DNA of 64,000 nt from Datura wrightii (taxonomy: Eukaryota > Streptophyta > Magnoliopsida > Solanales > Solanaceae). Positions within the stretch are counted from its first letter, which is position 1. Every line of letters starts with the position of its first letter. This document shows positions 10,921 to 21,703 of this stretch, one piece after another. The notes beneath the pieces are model-generated. The model saw only the letters and a list, made by a program, of their open reading frames with translations. It did no database searches and was not told where the DNA came from. Made by a program: the position numbers and the translations under genes. The stretch covers positions 33,782,001 to 33,846,000 of the forward strand of contig JASDFA010000003.1 in NCBI GenBank assembly GCA_035772735.1. The letters run 5' to 3'.

Positions 10921-10925
10921 AAGGT

Positions 10926-11935
10926 CACCATCAAGAATAGGTATCCTCTTCCTAGGATTGATGATTTGTTTTACCAGCTTCAGGGTGCTAAATGCTTTTC
11001 AAAGATAAATCTCAAATTCGAATATCATCAGCTCAGGGTTCGGGAGGGTGAAATCCCAAAAATAGCCACTAGGATGTGGTATGGTCATTTTGAGTTTGTA
11101 GTTATGTCTTCTGGACTAATGAATGCTCCTAGAAGCTTTTATGGATTTGATGAACAGGGTGTTCAAGCATACTCGGATATGTTCGTGATCGTGTTTATTA
11201 ATGACCTCTTGATATACTCTCGGAGCGAGGAAGAACATGCCGCTCATTTGAGGGTGGTACTACAGACTCTCAAGGACTGCCAACTATATGTGAAATTTAG
11301 CAACTGAGAGTTTTGGTGGGATTTTTGGGTCATGTGGTGTCAAGTGAGGGTATAAAGGTGGACTCCCAAGACATAGAAGCAGTGAAGAATTGGCCTAGAC
11401 CGGTGAATCCTTTAGATATCAGGAGCTTCTTGGGCTTAGCTAGCTACTATTAGAGATTTGTTGAGGGATTTTCAACTATCGCAGCGCCATTGATCAAATT
11501 AACTCAAAAGAAAGTGAAATTCCAATGGTCGGATGCTTGTGAGAGGAGCTTTCAGGGGTTGAAGACTCGACTTACCTCAACTCCGGTGTTAACCCTACCA
11601 GAAGGTACCAATGGGTTTGTGGTGTACTGCAATGCTTCTAGAATCAGCCTTGATTGTGTATTGATGCAACATAGTAAAGTGAAGCATACACTTCGCAAAA
11701 CCTAAAGGTTCATGAAAAGAATAACCCTACCCATGATCTCGAATTGGCAGCGGTGGTATGTGCATTGAAAATTTGGAGACACTATTTGTACTGGGTCCAT
11801 GAAGATATGTTTACGGACCACAAGAGCCTACAATAGGTGTTTACCCAGAAAGACTTAAATATGTGGCAAAGAAGGTGGTTGGAGTTACTCAAGGATTATA
11901 ATATGAGTGTCCTATACCACCCAGGTGTCACGACC
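10926..11935 (+). pseudogene. RT and RNase H of F, middle part
   Basis: RT continues with TIKNRYPLPRIDDL, FSKINLKFEYHQLRVREGEI and the catalytic region VFINDLLIYS, where the second Asp of the usual D-D pair is Asn. RNase H follows from about 11490 (KKVKFQWSDACERSF, then VVYCNASRISLDCVLMQH), again with Asn at a catalytic Asp. Stops and shifts after 11307 break the frame. G is inserted at 11936 within the codons for the HPGKANVVADALS region, which resumes at 21322. Confidence 0.85.
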
Positions 11936-14058
11936 CGAGAGGACACCTGGATCATAGACACGGGACAAGGAGCCCCGAAGACTCCAAGTCAACCCATGGC
12001 ATGAGCATATATCTAATTTATTCACATAAGGTGAAAAGCATAACTTGATAGTCATGAACTAACTGAAAATCGTAAAATGAGATATAAGAAACAACAATAC
12101 AAGATCCAAACATAAACAGCTGAATACTACACATAGGTCTGAAAGTCTCTAATCATAATAGACGGGTTGAAGGGACAATACCCCAACTAACCCAAATATT
12201 ATGAAAACAAAAGATAAACAAGGTCTGAACATGAAGCCCTCGAATAATGAGGACTCACAACTGAAAGCTGAGAGCAGAACTGAGCAAGTTAGGAACGATG
12301 CAGAACCTGGGAACCGGATCCTGAAAATATGTGGGCCAGTACTTGGAAGGTACTGAGTATGTAAGGTATGAAAAACAATGCTTAAAAACATAAAAGTTAT
12401 AGGAGTGGGGACATCAGGATCATAAGACTAAAATCGTAAGTATATCATAAGGCTCAATACTTCCAAAATATTCGTAAACCTATTATAGTTATAACATGTG
12501 ATAAAAACATTTCATAGAACATAACTTGAGCCAAAAGAATATAATCATGCATACAATAAAACCATGAAGAACAATGGGATATTTCTATAACCAACATACC
12601 CCATATGAGCACACATGGAGCCCTACCTATACATCTAGTCGGGAGGCCGTCCATACCTTGCCAAGGGTATGAACCATGAAAGGCATGATATCACTCGTGA
12701 AAGCCTCGTAGGGCATAGGGGACAATCACTGAGGAGGTCCCAAGCATAACCTATGGTGGCATATAGTTCTGAGATACAGGGAGTAACCTAGGCCCCGAAC
12801 CTACTCAGTGTTAAGTACTACTCCCAAAACATGCAACGTGCTCATAGAAATTCATACATGACATGCATGGCTAGTTAAATCGTGAGAATCATATCATGCT
12901 TGAGAATTTATAATACAAGCCATGGAATTGGGCCATGTGGGCATAAATCACAAGCGACATGTGGGCATAGCCCATAATTTCAATCATAATTGAAATGCTT
13001 AAATTTATAAGAAACATGATCATAATAACATGAGTAATTGAAAACATGCTTAAATTCAAGAGTTCATATCATGTTTGAGAAATTACCATAACCATGAATT
13101 TCACTAAAAACCTCATGATTTGGCACATGTGCTTTTAGGTATTAAATCATCAAATATTGAATAAAATAAGCGAAAACAACACAATAATTCAAACCCATGA
13201 TCTCAGACATACTACACCATGCTCATATCGATTTTTGAGGAACATGCATTTGGGTTATGACCCATCAAGAGTTGGTAACTTAAACATAGAATTAGGGAGA
13301 AATTGGGCATGGGTAGGGACTAAACTACCCATTCAAAACCCTACATACCTGGAATTACTTGATTCTTAACTCCCTTGAAAAATGCTAGGTGGAAACTTGA
13401 AGAATTGAAGAAGAACACTTGAAATTTCTCCTACTCCCTTCTTTAGTTCTTGCAAATTCCAAATGAGACTTAGCATAAATTTTTCCTCCTTAAAAGACCC
13501 TGTCCCGACCACAAAATGACGTGGTTTAGGGTCCAAAAGTGTAGAAAAGTCAAAATTTCCCTTAATGAAATTTCCTTGAAAAACAGGTCGGCCCCGACCA
13601 CGACTCGTACCACAAAGCCACGACTCGTGGTCACCTCACCACTTTTCAATCTTTTGAATCTGGCCATGACTTGCATACCACGACTCGTAGTACCATCCTA
13701 TGGGTCGTACTGTCAGTCGTGGTACTATCCACCCATACCAAATACGACTTAACCACAACTCCTCATCACGACTCATTGCTACATCCGACGAGTCATACCA
13801 TGACCCCTGATGACTCACTCTGGCACCACTAAGAAATTCACCACGACTCCTAACCATGAGTCGTACCCACATGACATGATTCATAGGAATACTCATGGTA
13901 TGACCTCTGGCTCCTGAACTCATCACGACTCGAGTAACGAGTCGTGGTTCCTCAACACAATTCGTACCTCGAGTCGTACTGGTGGAAAATTCCAAGTTTT
14001 CTGCAGTTTTCAATTTAAACTTCCGGTTCTATTCTTAGGCCCCTTCCGGGGTATTACA
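11936..14058 (-). repeat. 3' LTR of G
   Basis: In plus view it runs TGTCACGACCC...GGGGTATTACA, 2123 bp, against 2152 bp for the partner at 19165-21316. It contains dispersed copies of the ACGACTCGTGG motif (13500-13990) and a block shared with the LTRs of E and F (about 12650-12850). A polypurine tract (minus AAGGTGGAGATAT) abuts the inner edge. The open frames within it are short and lack domains. Confidence 0.9.
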
Positions 14059-14329
14059 ATATCTCCACCTTGGAAACATTCATCCTCGAATGTAGGAAAC
14101 AAGAAGCACACAAAAACATACAATTACCATATGCAAATACTGATCACTTAAGCCGAAAATTGACGGAATGACTAACCCCAAAAAGAACTACGTAGCTGGA
14201 CTTAATTAAGACATCACATATATATATCAAATCATAAAACAAACTTGCATGCATGGACAAAACAGGAAAATTGAATAGAGGTTTAGGGGCAAAACTGATA
14301 CCTCAAACTGAAATTGGGCCGGTAGGGAA

Positions 14330-14437
14330 CACGTGAGGGTATTTAGCCATCATATGCGCATCAGCTTCCCGCGTAGCCCTACCGGCCCACGTGAGGGTAT
14401 TTAGCCATCATATGCGCATCAGCTTCCCGCGTAGCCC
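14330..14437 (-). repeat. 58-bp tandem duplication in the chromodomain end of G
   Basis: The 50-nt segment at 14330-14379 is repeated at 14388-14437 (period 58). It codes, on the minus strand, for the READAHMMAKYPHV end of the chromodomain. The period is not a multiple of 3, so the frame shifts. GGGCCGGTAGGG (14316-14327) and CCCTACCGGCCC (14377-14388) are perfect inverted copies, so the filler between the repeats is an inverted copy of adjacent sequence. Confidence 0.9.
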
Positions 14438-14439
14438 CC

Positions 14440-14940
14440 TCAACATTCTGATTTCTCCATAACACCTTTATTGAAGCTACTTCCTTGTTCCTCAGCCTTC
14501 GAACCCGACAATCCAAGATTGCAACAAGAATTGAGGCTATCCTTCATGCCAACACTTTCCACCGGAACCACCAAGGCCGGGTCTCCTATGCACGTTTCAA
14601 AGAGTGATACATGAAATACGGGATGAACTGAAGCTAACTCTGAAGGTAACTCTAACTCACAAGCTACCTTACCCACTCGTCTCACAATGTGGTATAGGCC
14701 ATATAGTGGGGGCTGAGTTTATCTTTCTTTCCAAATCTCATTACTCCCTTCATGGGAGATACCTTCAGAAACACCCAATCCGCATAATACTTTTGGCGAC
14801 TTTGAACCGCTTTCAGCCTTTCTCTTATTAACTGAACTTCTCCATAGCCTCATGGACTAAATCTGGACCTATTAACGAAGCCTCATCGACTTCAAACCAC
14901 CCAATAGGCAATCTACACCTTCGCCCGTAAAGAGCCTCGA
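14440..14940 (-). pseudogene. Integrase C-terminus and chromodomain remnant of G
   Basis: On the minus strand the integrase C-terminal module (VSPMKGVMRFGKKDKLSPHY) is followed by VGKVACELELPSELASVHPVF and a Tekay-type chromodomain remnant (RVRRLRNKEVAS, VLWRNQ, then MMAKYPHV). The chromodomain is thought to direct integration to chromatin by binding modified histone tails. Several frame changes split this stretch, and the 58-bp duplication at its end adds another. Confidence 0.75.
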
Positions 14941-14946
14941 ACGGTG

Positions 14947-15717
14947 CTATCTGAATGCTGGAGTGGTAGCTGTTTTGTAGGAAAACTCAATAAGAAGAAA
15001 ATGCTCATCCCAACTACCCTTGAAGTCAATAACAAAATCTCTCAACATGTCCTCAAGAGTATGGATAGTCCGCTCTGCCTGACCATCTATTTGCGGATGA
15101 AATGCCATGCTAATCTTGACCTGGGTGCCAAGTCCCTTTTGAAAAGATCTCCAGAGCTGAGAGGTGAACTGAGTACCTCTATCTGATATAATGGAAAAGG
15201 TTACTCCATGAAATCTAACAAATTCTTGGATGTATAACTTAGCATAATATTCTATTGAATTAGTGGTTTTGATCGGTAAGAAATGAGCAGCCTTGGTCAA
15301 TCTGTCGACCATAACCCAAATGGAGTCATACTTTCTACGAGTGCGGGGTAAACCTTTTACAAAGTACATATTGATCTATTCCCACTTCCAAGTAGGAATG
15401 CTGATATCTTGGAGTACACCCTTCAGTCTATGATGCTCGACTTTCACTTGCTGGCAATTTGGGAACTTGGCTACGAATTCTGCAATATCCCTCTTTATGC
15501 CATTCCACCAGTAGATTTCCCGTAAGGAATGATACATTTTGGTGGCACATGGATGGATACAATATCTTGATCCATTAACCTCATGCAACATCTGACTCCT
15601 CAAATCCCCCACGTTCGGAACACATAAGCGACCCTGGTACCGAAGCACACCATCTCCCCCTTTAGAGAAGATTTCTACCTTTTGATTTTGGACAACTTCC
15701 TTCAACTTTACCAACAT
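14947..15717 (-). pseudogene. Integrase of G
   Basis: The enzyme would join element cDNA to host DNA in the nucleus. An N-terminal zinc-binding module is visible (about 15600-15440; H near SRYCIHP, later NCQQVKVEHHRL). The catalytic D,D,E residues all appear: VMVDRLTKAAHF, SIISDRGTQF and DGQAERTIHTLED. One of the zinc cysteines is Phe in FPNCQQ (sister copies have Cys-Pro-Asn-Cys). A stop between 15376 and 15369 interrupts an otherwise good frame, and the frame is lost again near 14947. Confidence 0.88.
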
Positions 15718-15729
15718 TGGATCTTCATC

Positions 15730-16259
15730 TTATTTAGCCTTCACCTCCGTTACCAAGGACGACTCTGACCCGTTCTGAACTACTACCCCACTATCGGTCG
15801 AACCAACTAATCTAACTCCCAACCGTGCAAGTTGATGTACCTCCTTTGCCAGCTCCTTCTTGTCTTCACTTACTTGTGACACACTTTCCATAGAAAGTCT
15901 ACTAAGGGCATTTTCTACCATGTTGGCCTTACCCGGGTGGTAAAGGACACTCATGTTGTAGTCCTTAAGTAGCCAAACCACCTCCGTTGCTGAAGATTTA
16001 GTTCCTTCTATGTGAACAAATATTGTAAGCTCTTGTGGTCCGTGAATACATCTACATGAACCCCATACAAGTAGTGCCGCCATATCTTCAAAGAAAATAC
16101 CACCCCAGCCAACTCAAGATCATAGGTTGGGTAATTTTTCTCGTGAACTTTCAGCTGTCTGGAAGCATATGCTACGACTTTCCCATGCTGCATCAATACA
16201 CATCCCAGTCTAACTCTCGAAGAATCAACATATACCGTACCCTCCAGTAAAGTCAACAC
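15730..16259 (-). pseudogene. RNase H of G
   Basis: It would degrade the RNA strand of the RNA-DNA hybrid. Catalytic positions are visible: Asp in TVYVDSSRVRLGCVLMQHGK, Glu in DLELAGVVFSLKIW and Asp in DVFTDHKSLQYLFT. After the YHPGKANMVENALSRL block it runs into the linker before integrase. The two segments are in different frames overlapping near 16040, so a shift has occurred. Confidence 0.85.
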
Positions 16260-16287
16260 CGATGCTTAAGTGAGTCTAGCTCAATAC

Positions 16288-17302
16288 CTAGAAGCTCTTC
16301 TCACAAGCCTCCGACCATTGGAACTTCACCTTTTTCTTAGTCAATCTAGTCAATGGGGCTGCAATAGATGAGAAACCTTCTATGAACCTCCGATAGTGAC
16401 CCGTTAAGCCCAAACAACTCCTGATCTCTGAAGGGTTTACCAGTCTCGGCGAGTTCTTTTCCGCCTCTAATATCTGGGGGTCAACCCTTATATCTTTGCT
16501 TGACACTATATGTCCTAGGAATGCAACTGATTTCAGCCAAAACTCACATTTACTAAACATGGCATATAGCTGGTTATCCTCGAGGGTCTGAAGTGCTACC
16601 CTTAGGTGTGTGGGATGCTCCTCCTTGCTCCTGGAGTATATTAATATGTCGTCAATGAACACTATCACGAACACGTCCAGATATGCCTTGAATACCCTGT
16701 TCATTAGATCCATAAAAGTTGTAGGGGCATTGGTTAGACCAAAGTAGATAACAACGAATTCATAATGGCCATACCGATGTCTAAAAGCATTCTTTGGGAT
16801 ATCGCTCTCCCGAACCTTGAGCTGGTGATACCCGGACATGAGATCTATCTTGGAGAAATATTTGGCACCCTGAAGCTGATTGAATAGGTCATAAATCCTA
16901 AGTAATGGGTATCTATTCTTGATGGTGACCTTGTTCAACTGCCTATAGTCAATACACATCCAAAGAGAACCGTCTTCCATCTTTCTTCTGGACAAACAAC
17001 ACTGGGGAACCCTTTAGGGACTTACTCGGTCTAATGAAACCCTTATCTAGCAAATTCTTCAACTTATCCTTTAACTCTTTTAGCTCTGCTCGGGACATTA
17101 GGTAGGGATGAATTGATATGGGTTGCATGTCTGGTAAAAGATCAATCCCAAAATCAATCTCCCTCTTAGGAGGAACACCTGGTATTTCATCTGGAAATAC
17201 CTCGGGATATTCACATACTACAGGGACTGATTGAATGGTTGAGGTCTCAAACGTGAAATCCTTAACCCTAACCAAATGGTAAATAAAACCCTTGGAAATC
17301 AT
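16288..17302 (-). pseudogene. Reverse transcriptase of G
   Basis: The cytoplasmic polymerase that copies element RNA. Two frames overlap at about 16949-16995. The first holds IDFGIDLLPDMQPISIHPYL and KNLLDKGFIRPSKS; the second holds MCIDYRQLNKVTIKNRYPLL, FSKIDLMSGYHQLKVRESDI, YGHYEFVVIYFGLTNAP and the catalytic VFIDDILIYSRSKEEH with both Asp present, then the thumb region KCEFWLKSVAFLGHIV. The catalytic residues look intact, but the frameshift separates the N-terminal part. Confidence 0.9.
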
Positions 17303-17386
17303 TTTCCTGGCCTCGAGATAGGAGACAAAGTGACCTACCGATACCGCTGAACTACCCCTCCATTCTAAAACTGGTTCACATGGAAA

Positions 17387-17719
17387 TCAAAACTCAACCG
17401 CTCGAGTTCTACAGTTAGCAGATGCATAACATGCAAACAACCAATCCATGCCCAAGATTATGTCAAAATCGGTCATAGCCAATTCTTCTAAGTCTGCAGA
17501 GGTAACCTTATGCAAGAATGTAATCAGGCAACCTCTATATACCCACCTCGCTACGACTGAATCACCAACCAGAGTAGATACAGAAAATGGTTCTGACAAA
17601 ATTTCAGGACTAGCTCCAAAGTGACTAGCAATGTAAGGTGTCACAAAAGAAAGTGTGGCTCCCGGATCTAACAAAGCATAAGCCTCAATATGAAAGACTC
17701 GAAACATACCCGTAACCAC
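17387..17719 (-). pseudogene. Protease of G
   Basis: Aspartic protease with a normal active site LLDPGATLSFVTPYIAS and second half VTSADLEELAMTDFDIILG followed by MDWLFACYAS. This is the only Tekay-type protease in the window that keeps Gly in the D-x-G-A motif. It is separated from RT by a stop near 17386. Upstream it joins gag through GQCQNRFYAL and a stop. Confidence 0.88.
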
Positions 17720-17739
17720 ATCGGGAGAAGTATCCTGCT

Positions 17740-19060
17740 CCTATCGAGAGCCAAGTGCATAAAATCGGTTCTGGCACTGGCCACCACCTGAACCAGTCAA
17801 AGCACCCTGCTGAGTCTAACATGCCAATAGAACTGCTGAACTCGATGCTGAAGTGCGGGCTCCACCACCCCCTGACCTATTTGCGGGGCAATCCCTGAGT
17901 TTGTTTCCGAGTTCTCCACACCCGAAACAAGCATCTGAGCCTACCAAACATTTCTATGGGTGATTCTTGCCACAACTAGTACAAGATGGAAAGGTGCGCT
18001 TTGTGCACATGCTATTTTGACCCCTCGAACCTGAGGCCTTGCTCCTCTAATCATCTCGAGGACTGGATGGGGTACTGGCTAAAGACGGTGCTGATGTAAT
18101 GGACCTGTGCTGGCACTGCTGGTGAGGCCTATCCCTTAGCCTAGGCTGGGAGAACCTGTGGCTATCAGTTCTGGCCCTCTTGGCCTCCCTCTACCTCATA
18201 TGAGCTGCCTCCATCTGCTGGGCATAGAGGACTATCTGTGGGTAGTCCATATCCTGATGAAGCATGGTTGTTCTGCTATCCTTGTCCAGATACTCATCTA
18301 CTCCCAGCATGAATCTGCTCACCCGCGCCCTCTGGTCCATCACTAACTCCGGGGCATACTTTGGCAGGCGAGTGAACTCATGTGAATATTTTAGCACCGT
18401 CATCTTTTCCTATTTGAGGTTAACAAACTTAGCTGCGTTCAATTCCCTCATCTCCTGAGGGGAGAACCTATCGAGAAAGGCTAGGTGGAACTCATCCCAG
18501 CTGATAGGGCCTGCTCCCGCTGCCCTGCTGTCCTTTCATTGCTTGAATCAAATTTAAGCGACCTCCTTCAGCTGATAAGAGGCCAAGTCAACGCACTCCT
18601 CATTTGTCACCCCCATCACCTGAGTGACCTTCAAGATCCCTTTAATGAACTAGTGTGGATCCTCGTCCACCTTTTCCCCTATGTACTCGGGAGGGTTCAT
18701 CCTTAAAAAGTCCCTGATCCAGGCTGCCGCTACCTTGTCATTTTGTGGAACATGCGCAACAGCCTGCTGGTTGACCTGAGTGGTCAAGGCCTATGCTAAC
18801 ATTTGAAGAGCTGCCCGAAACTCAGTGTGGGCAGCTGGCTCTGGTTCCTGGGGATCTTGAATAAGTGGGGCTTGCTGATGCCCATTATCATGGCCACCCT
18901 CGTGGCCATCATTATTTCTATTCCTCCTTTCGTTTATCCTTTTGGGAGCAATAATTTTTCTGCAATCGTGATAGCACGAATTAGAAGGATGGAGAGGTTT
19001 TCACCGCACCACATAGATCATGAAAGAAGGGGATATTTCCTAACATGCTTAGTATCCTCT
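17740..19060 (-). pseudogene. Gag of G (stops in frame)
   Basis: Tekay-type Gag. On the minus strand the capsid core is visible (RDFLRMNPPEYIGEKVDEDP near 18700, then VNLK...KMTVLKYSHEFTRLPKYAPE near 18400). Two zinc-binding stretches lie near 17990-17880: CTSCGKNHP with a stop, then CFGCGELGNKLRDCP, where the His of the usual C-C-H-C knuckle is Asn. Several in-frame stops break the protein. The capsid helices match those of F and E closely. Confidence 0.8.
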
Positions 19061-19142
19061 TCGTCATAAGTGTGGCACGCTTCACACCCATGAAAAAGAC
19101 TCTACCTAACATGGCTTTCAGACTCCCTAGGACATATCTGAA

Positions 19143-19160
19143 CCTATTGCTCTAATACCA
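19143..19160 (-). other. Primer binding site of G
   Basis: The minus strand reads TGGTATTAGAGCAATAGG, 4 nt from the LTR end at 19165. It differs from the Met-tRNA site of F by one C to T change. Confidence 0.9.
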
Positions 19161-19164
19161 TGTT

Positions 19165-21316
19165 TGTCACGACCCGAGAGTACACCCAGATCGTAGACAT
19201 ATACAAGGATCCCCGAAGACTCCAAGTCAACCCATGGCGTGAGCGTATATCTAATTCATTCACATAAGGCAGAAAGCTTAACTTAATAGTCATGAATTAA
19301 CCGAAAATTGTAACATGAGATATAAGAAACAACTATACAAGATCCAAACATAAATGGTTGAATACTACACATAGGCCTGAAAGCCTCTATTCATAATAGA
19401 AAGGTTGAAGGGATAATACACCAACTAACCCCAACATTCTTAATAAAAAAGATAAACAAGGTCCAAACATGAAGCCCTCGAATATGAGGACTCACCACTG
19501 AAAGATGAGAGCAGAACTATGAGCAAGCTAGGAACGATGCTGAACTTGCGAACCAGATCCTGAAAATATATGGGTCAGTACTTGGAAGGTACTGAGTATG
19601 TAAGGTATGAAAAACAATGCTTAAAAACATAAAAGTTATAGGAGTAGGGAGATCATGATCATAAGACTGAAATCTTAAGTATATCATAAGGCTCAATACT
19701 TCTAAAATATTTATAAACCTATCATAGTTATAAAATGTGAGAAAAACATTTCATAAAACATAACTTGAGCCAAAAGAACATAATCATGCATACATTAAAA
19801 CCATGAGGAACAATGGCAGATTTCTATAACCGACATACCCCATATGAGTACACATGGAGCTCAAACTATACACCTAGTGGAGAGGCCGTCCATACCTTTC
19901 CAAGGGTATGAACCATGAAAGGCATGATATCACTTGTGAAGGCCCTGTAGGGCATAGGGGACAGTCACTGAGGAGGTCCCAAGCATAACCTACGGTGGCA
20001 CATAGTTCTGAGATTCGGGGCGTAACCTAGGCCCCGAACCTACTCGGTGTTAAGTACTACTCCCAAAACATGCAATGTTCTCATAGAAATTAATACATGA
20101 CATGCATAGCTAGTTAAATCGTGAGAATCATATCATGCTTGAGAATTTGTAATACCAACCATGGAATTAGGCCCGTGAATCAGGCAAAAATCATAGTTCA
20201 TAAATCACAAGCGACATGTGGGCATTTCCCATAATTTCAATCATACTTGAAATGCTTAAATTTATAGGAAACATGATCATAATAACATGAGTAATTGAAA
20301 ACATGCTTAAATTCAAGAGTTCATATCATGCTTGAGAAATTACCATAACCATGAATTTCACTAAAACCCCCCCAATTTGGGCACATGTGATTTTAGGGAT
20401 TAAATCATCAAATATTGAATAAAATAAGTGAAAATAGCCCAATAATTCAATCCCATGATTTTATACATACTACACCATGCTCATATCGATTTTTGAGGAA
20501 CATGCATTTGGGTTATGACCCATCAAGAGTTGGTAACTTAAACATAGAATTAGGGAGAAATTGGGAATGGATAGGGACTAAAATACCCATTCAAAACCCC
20601 ACATACCTGGAATTACGTGATTCTTAACTCCCTTGAAAAACCCTAGGTGGAAACTTGAAGAATTGAAGAAGAACACTTGAAATTTCTCCTGCTCTCTTCT
20701 CTAGTTCTTGTAAATGCCAAATGAGACTTAGCATAAAATTTTCCTCCTTAAAATACCCTATCCCAACCTTAAAAAGACGTGGTTTAGGGTCCAAAAGCAT
20801 AGTAAAGTCAAAATTGCCCTTAATGAAATTTCCCTGAAAAACAGGTCTGGCCCCGACCATGACTCGTACCATGAAGCCACGACTCGTGGTCACTTCACCA
20901 CTTTTCAATCTTTTGAATCTAGCCACGACACGCATACCACAACTTGTATTACCATCCTATGGATCGTACATCAGTCGTGGTACCATCCACCCATACAAAA
21001 TACGACTTAACCACAACTTCTCATCACGACTTATTGCTACATCCTACGAGTTGTACCATGACTCATGATGACTGACTCTGGCTCCACTGGGAAATTCACC
21101 ACGACTTCTAACCATGAGTCGTACCCATACACCACGATTCATAGGACTACTCGTGGTATGACCTTAGGCTCCCGAACTCATCACGATTTGAGTCACAAGT
21201 CGTTGGTCCTTACCATGATTCGTACCTTGAGTTGTACTGGTGCAAAATTCCAGGATTTCTGCAGTTTTCAACTTAAACTCCCGATTCTATTCTTAGGCCC
21301 CTTCCAGGGTATTACA
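19165..21316 (-). repeat. 5' LTR of G
   Basis: 2152 bp, in plus view TGTCACGACCCGAG...GGGTATTACA. It matches 11936-14058 throughout, with small insertions and deletions, for example an extra stretch near 20165-20200. It contains the same ACGACTCGTGG-type motif array (20840-21240). Confidence 0.92.
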
Positions 21317-21321
21317 CCAGG

Positions 21322-21698
21322 TAAGGCCAATGTAGTAGAATATGCACTTAGTAGACTCTCTATTGAGAGTGTGTTCTATGTAGATGAGGGAAAGAAGGAG
21401 CTAGTGAAGGATGTGCATCGACTTGCACGGTTGGGAGTTCATTTGGTTGACTCGACTAAGGGTGGTGTTATTATTCAGGATGGATCAGAATCATCCTTGG
21501 TGACTGATTTAAAAGCTACACAAGAAGAGGACCCTATTTTGGTAAGGTTAAAGGAAGCCGTTCAGAATCAGAAGGTAGAGGTCTTCTCCAAAGGGGGAGA
21601 TGGTGTGCTTTGATATCAGGGTCACTTGTGTGTCCCGATTGTTAGTGATTTGAGAAATTAGATGTTGCGTGAGGCTCACAGTTCTATATATTCGATAC
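21322..21698 (+). pseudogene. RNase H end and zinc-module start of F
   Basis: This short piece of F between insertions G and E encodes GKANVVEYALSRLSIESVF, then EGKKELVKDVHRLARLGVHL and the linker EVFSKGGDGVL before the integrase zinc module. Stops follow at 21611 and near 21659. Its left end completes the HPGKANVV motif cut by G, and its right end (SIHP codons) is continued at 39189, which proves that both insertions hit one element. Confidence 0.9.
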
Positions 21699-21703
21699 AT
21701 CCA

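Larger units (their letters stand above)
11936..21316 (-). mobile_element. Element G: near-complete Tekay/Del-type retrotransposon
   Basis: A 9381-bp element with LTRs at both ends and a perfect target duplication CCAGG (11931-11935 and 21317-21321). Minus-strand order: 5' LTR (21316-19165), Met-tRNA primer site, gag with zinc knuckles, protease, RT, RNase H, integrase, chromodomain remnant, polypurine tract (next to 14058), 3' LTR (14058-11936). It keeps the most complete pol of the Tekay copies here, with catalytic residues largely present, but has stops and a frameshift. Confidence 0.93.
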
